Part shown: in pieces, positions 5,741 through 6,773 of the stretch | Position numbering within the stretch: the first letter of the stretch is position 1 | Layout: each line of letters opens with the position of its first letter | Assembly (NCBI GenBank): GCA_902796745.1 | Contig: CADBQC010000145.1 | Span: 1-6,773 of the forward strand | Direction of reading: 5' to 3' | DNA length: 6,773 nt | Origin: an uncultured Pseudomonadota bacterium | GTDB taxonomy: Bacteria; Pseudomonadota; Alphaproteobacteria; RUG11792 | The notes under the pieces: model-generated | Databases searched by the model: none | Told to the model about the DNA's origin: nothing | What the model saw: the letters and a program-made list of their open reading frames with translations, nothing else | Position numbers and translations under genes: made by a program

Positions 5741-6229
5741 GTTTGATGAAAAATTTGAAAAAGCTGTCGCAAAAGTCCTGAAAAATGAATGGGGCATGTC
5801 AACGATCCGAAGGATTCTGGAGGCGAAACGAAGTATGGAATCTTTAAAAGATCCTATCCGAATCTGGATATTAGAAATCTCACACTAGATGGTGCTAAAT
5901 GCATATATTACAGGAATTTTTGGGAACCACAGAAGTATAAAAACTTCGACTCTGATGAAGTCGCCGAAAAAGTGTTTGATCTGGCTGTGAACATGGGAAC
6001 GAGAAAGGCTAATGAGCTTTTGCAGAGAGCTCTTAGAGCCGTTGGAAATCCAGTCAAAGAAGATGGAATCATAGGCTCTATTACATTAACCGCTGTAAAT
6101 AATTCCGATGAAGCTGCTTTGCTGGCGGCTATACGTTCGGAAGCTGCAGGGTATTACAGGAGTATCATCATGAAAAATGCCAGTCAACAGAAGTTCATCA
6201 ATGGCTGGTTAAACAGGGCTTATGCATAG
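5730..6229 (+). pseudogene. GH108-family endolysin with a 1-base frameshift near the N-terminus
   Basis: The reconstructed protein (about 166 residues) is a secretion-activator/lysozyme-like muramidase of the glycoside hydrolase 108 family, expected to cut peptidoglycan during phage lysis. From the ATG at 5730, with AGAGGA upstream, the first frame encodes the family's opening helix FEKAVAKVLKNE, ending in the predicted catalytic Glu (codon 5787-5789). The family continues with Gly-Gly, an aromatic or His, then VNDPxDxGGETKYGI. Here HVNDPKDSGGETKYGI begins at 5795, one base out of frame. The downstream frame is open to 6229 and includes the C-terminal peptidoglycan-binding region (LLQRALRAVGNP to GIIGSITLTAV). 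The first frame ends at a TAG at 5886. Starting at 5789 gives 146 residues but lacks the Glu. No standard slippery heptamer is visible, so decay or a base-call error in the G run is more likely than programmed frameshifting. Confidence 0.8.
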
Positions 6230-6244
6230 AAAAGGAGTAAAAAC

Positions 6245-6460
6245 ATGAAATCAGGAATCAAAACAACAGAATTTTGGAGCACGATTTTCGGAAGCATAAT
6301 TATTGCAGGGGCTGATGAACTGGGGATTCACCTAAGCGAGACGACAGTTACTGCAATCGTGACCATGGTAATAGCCTATATTGCGGAAAGGCTTTTCAAC
6401 AAGAAGATCGAGATTAATCAGGAAAACAAAACGACTTCGGACAAAAAGGGGAGAAAATAA
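6245..6460 (+). CDS. Holin-like small membrane protein
   Basis: This 71-residue protein opens with KSGIKTTEFW, typical of a class of small phage holins that let the endolysin reach the peptidoglycan. Two hydrophobic stretches are visible: a weaker one at about 11-22 (WSTIFGSIIIAG) and a clear one at about 33-50 (TTVTAIVTMVIAYIAERL). A strongly basic tail from 53 to 71 follows, as is usual on the cytoplasmic side of holins. The ATG has an excellent AAAGGAG at 6231-6237, 7 bases upstream. The gene is 15 bases after the endolysin and overlaps the start of the next ORF by one base. It appears intact. An alternative role as an antiholin cannot be excluded. Confidence 0.8.
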   Translation: MKSGIKTTEFWSTIFGSIIIAGADELGIHLSETTVTAIVTMVIAYIAERLFNKKIEINQENKTTSDKKGRK

Positions 6461-6600
6461 TGTTGAGACTGCTGAGGATATTTGGTTTGATAGGCAAAAT
6501 AATCAAACAGTTCAAAGGTAACAATGTATGCTGTCGCTGTGGTGGTATAAAATCCAATTCAAAACCAGGGGATTTAACGAATGGAAAGGACAAAAAGTGA
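6460..6600 (+). CDS. 46-residue Cys-containing small protein after the holin
   Basis: I do not recognise this protein. Its ATG shares one base with the holin stop (TAATG) and has a strong GGGGAG at 6448-6453, 6 bases upstream, which argues for translation. The N-terminus is a short basic amphipathic stretch (MLRLLRIFGLIGKIIKQFKG, residues 1-20). Residues 23-29 read VCCRCGG, a small Cys knuckle that might bind metal or form disulfides. The tail is polar and Lys-rich. It may be a lysis accessory or a phage morons-type protein. It is the last gene of the operon visible here. Confidence 0.5.
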   Translation: MLRLLRIFGLIGKIIKQFKGNNVCCRCGGIKSNSKPGDLTNGKDKK

Positions 6601-6622
6601 CAACCTTATCAGCAAAGAAATA

Positions 6623-6674
6623 ACAAAAATTTAGATAAATTAAAAATAAATATACAAAAATTTATATAAAATTA
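6623..6674 (+). repeat. AT-rich imperfect direct repeat after the phage operon
   Basis: ACAAAAATTTAGATAAATTA (6623-6642) recurs with minor changes beginning ACAAAAATTTATATAAAATT at 6654, a spacing of 31 bases. The whole of 6601-6773 is very AT-rich and holds no gene I can support. A TATAAA at about 6717-6722 lacks a convincing -35 partner. Confidence 0.35.
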
Positions 6675-6773
6675 CATATAAATTGTACTTTCTGATAGAT
6701 ATCGACATTGAATTAGTATAAAATTTCATACGCTGATTTGGCTTTTTGAAAATTCGCTCTGTTCTCCGATTTA

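Noticed and set aside
5787..5797. Programmed -1 frameshift joining the two endolysin frames
   Set aside because: The site lacks a standard X-XXY-YYZ slippery heptamer, and no clear downstream pseudoknot was seen; a one-base deletion is simpler.
1..6773. CRISPR array, riboswitch or rRNA
   Set aside because: No regularly spaced repeats with spacers, no recognisable riboswitch core and no rRNA segments were seen on either strand.

Overview
The window is AT-rich bacterial DNA that mixes two conserved housekeeping genes with accessory DNA. The housekeeping pair is the L25/TL5/CTC-type ribosomal protein gene (rplY) followed by peptidyl-tRNA hydrolase (pth), with only 3 bases between them, on the minus strand. 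The AT bias, the decayed IS481-type transposase, the BspA-like repeat protein and the P2-like tail genes together suggest a host-associated Gram-negative bacterium, perhaps an alphaproteobacterial endosymbiont of the Holosporales/Rickettsiales sort. That placement is inference; nothing here proves the taxon.

Layout. At 98-523 (+) lies a short BspA/DUF285-like protein without a good ribosome binding site. At 673-2033 (-) lies a compact operon: rplY (with a clear TATAAT promoter box), pth, and an unrecognised single-pass membrane microprotein that probably starts at a TTG inside the end of pth. From 2171 to 3463 is a wrecked IS481-family element: one transposase copy in at least three frames, flanked by inverted, diverged copies of the element's own 5' end. 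At 3565-3655 is a tRNA-Ser(GGA) whose 3' half is flawless but whose 5' half makes four mismatches. About 300 bases after it carry no convincing gene, only three copies of a short motif.

From 3954 to 6600 (+) runs a tightly packed phage-derived operon: tail protein U, tail protein X, baseplate hub protein D, a small membrane/coiled-coil protein, a GH108-type endolysin, a holin-like protein and a 46-residue Cys-containing protein. Genes overlap or lie within 20 bases of one another, most with good Shine-Dalgarno sites. The U-X-D-lysin order resembles the distal end of P2-like tails and of R-type tailocins. No capsid, terminase, portal or integrase gene is visible. The endolysin carries a 1-base frameshift that separates its predicted catalytic Glu from the rest of the domain, so the lysis function may be broken in this sequence. 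The last 170 bases are very AT-rich and hold no recognised gene.
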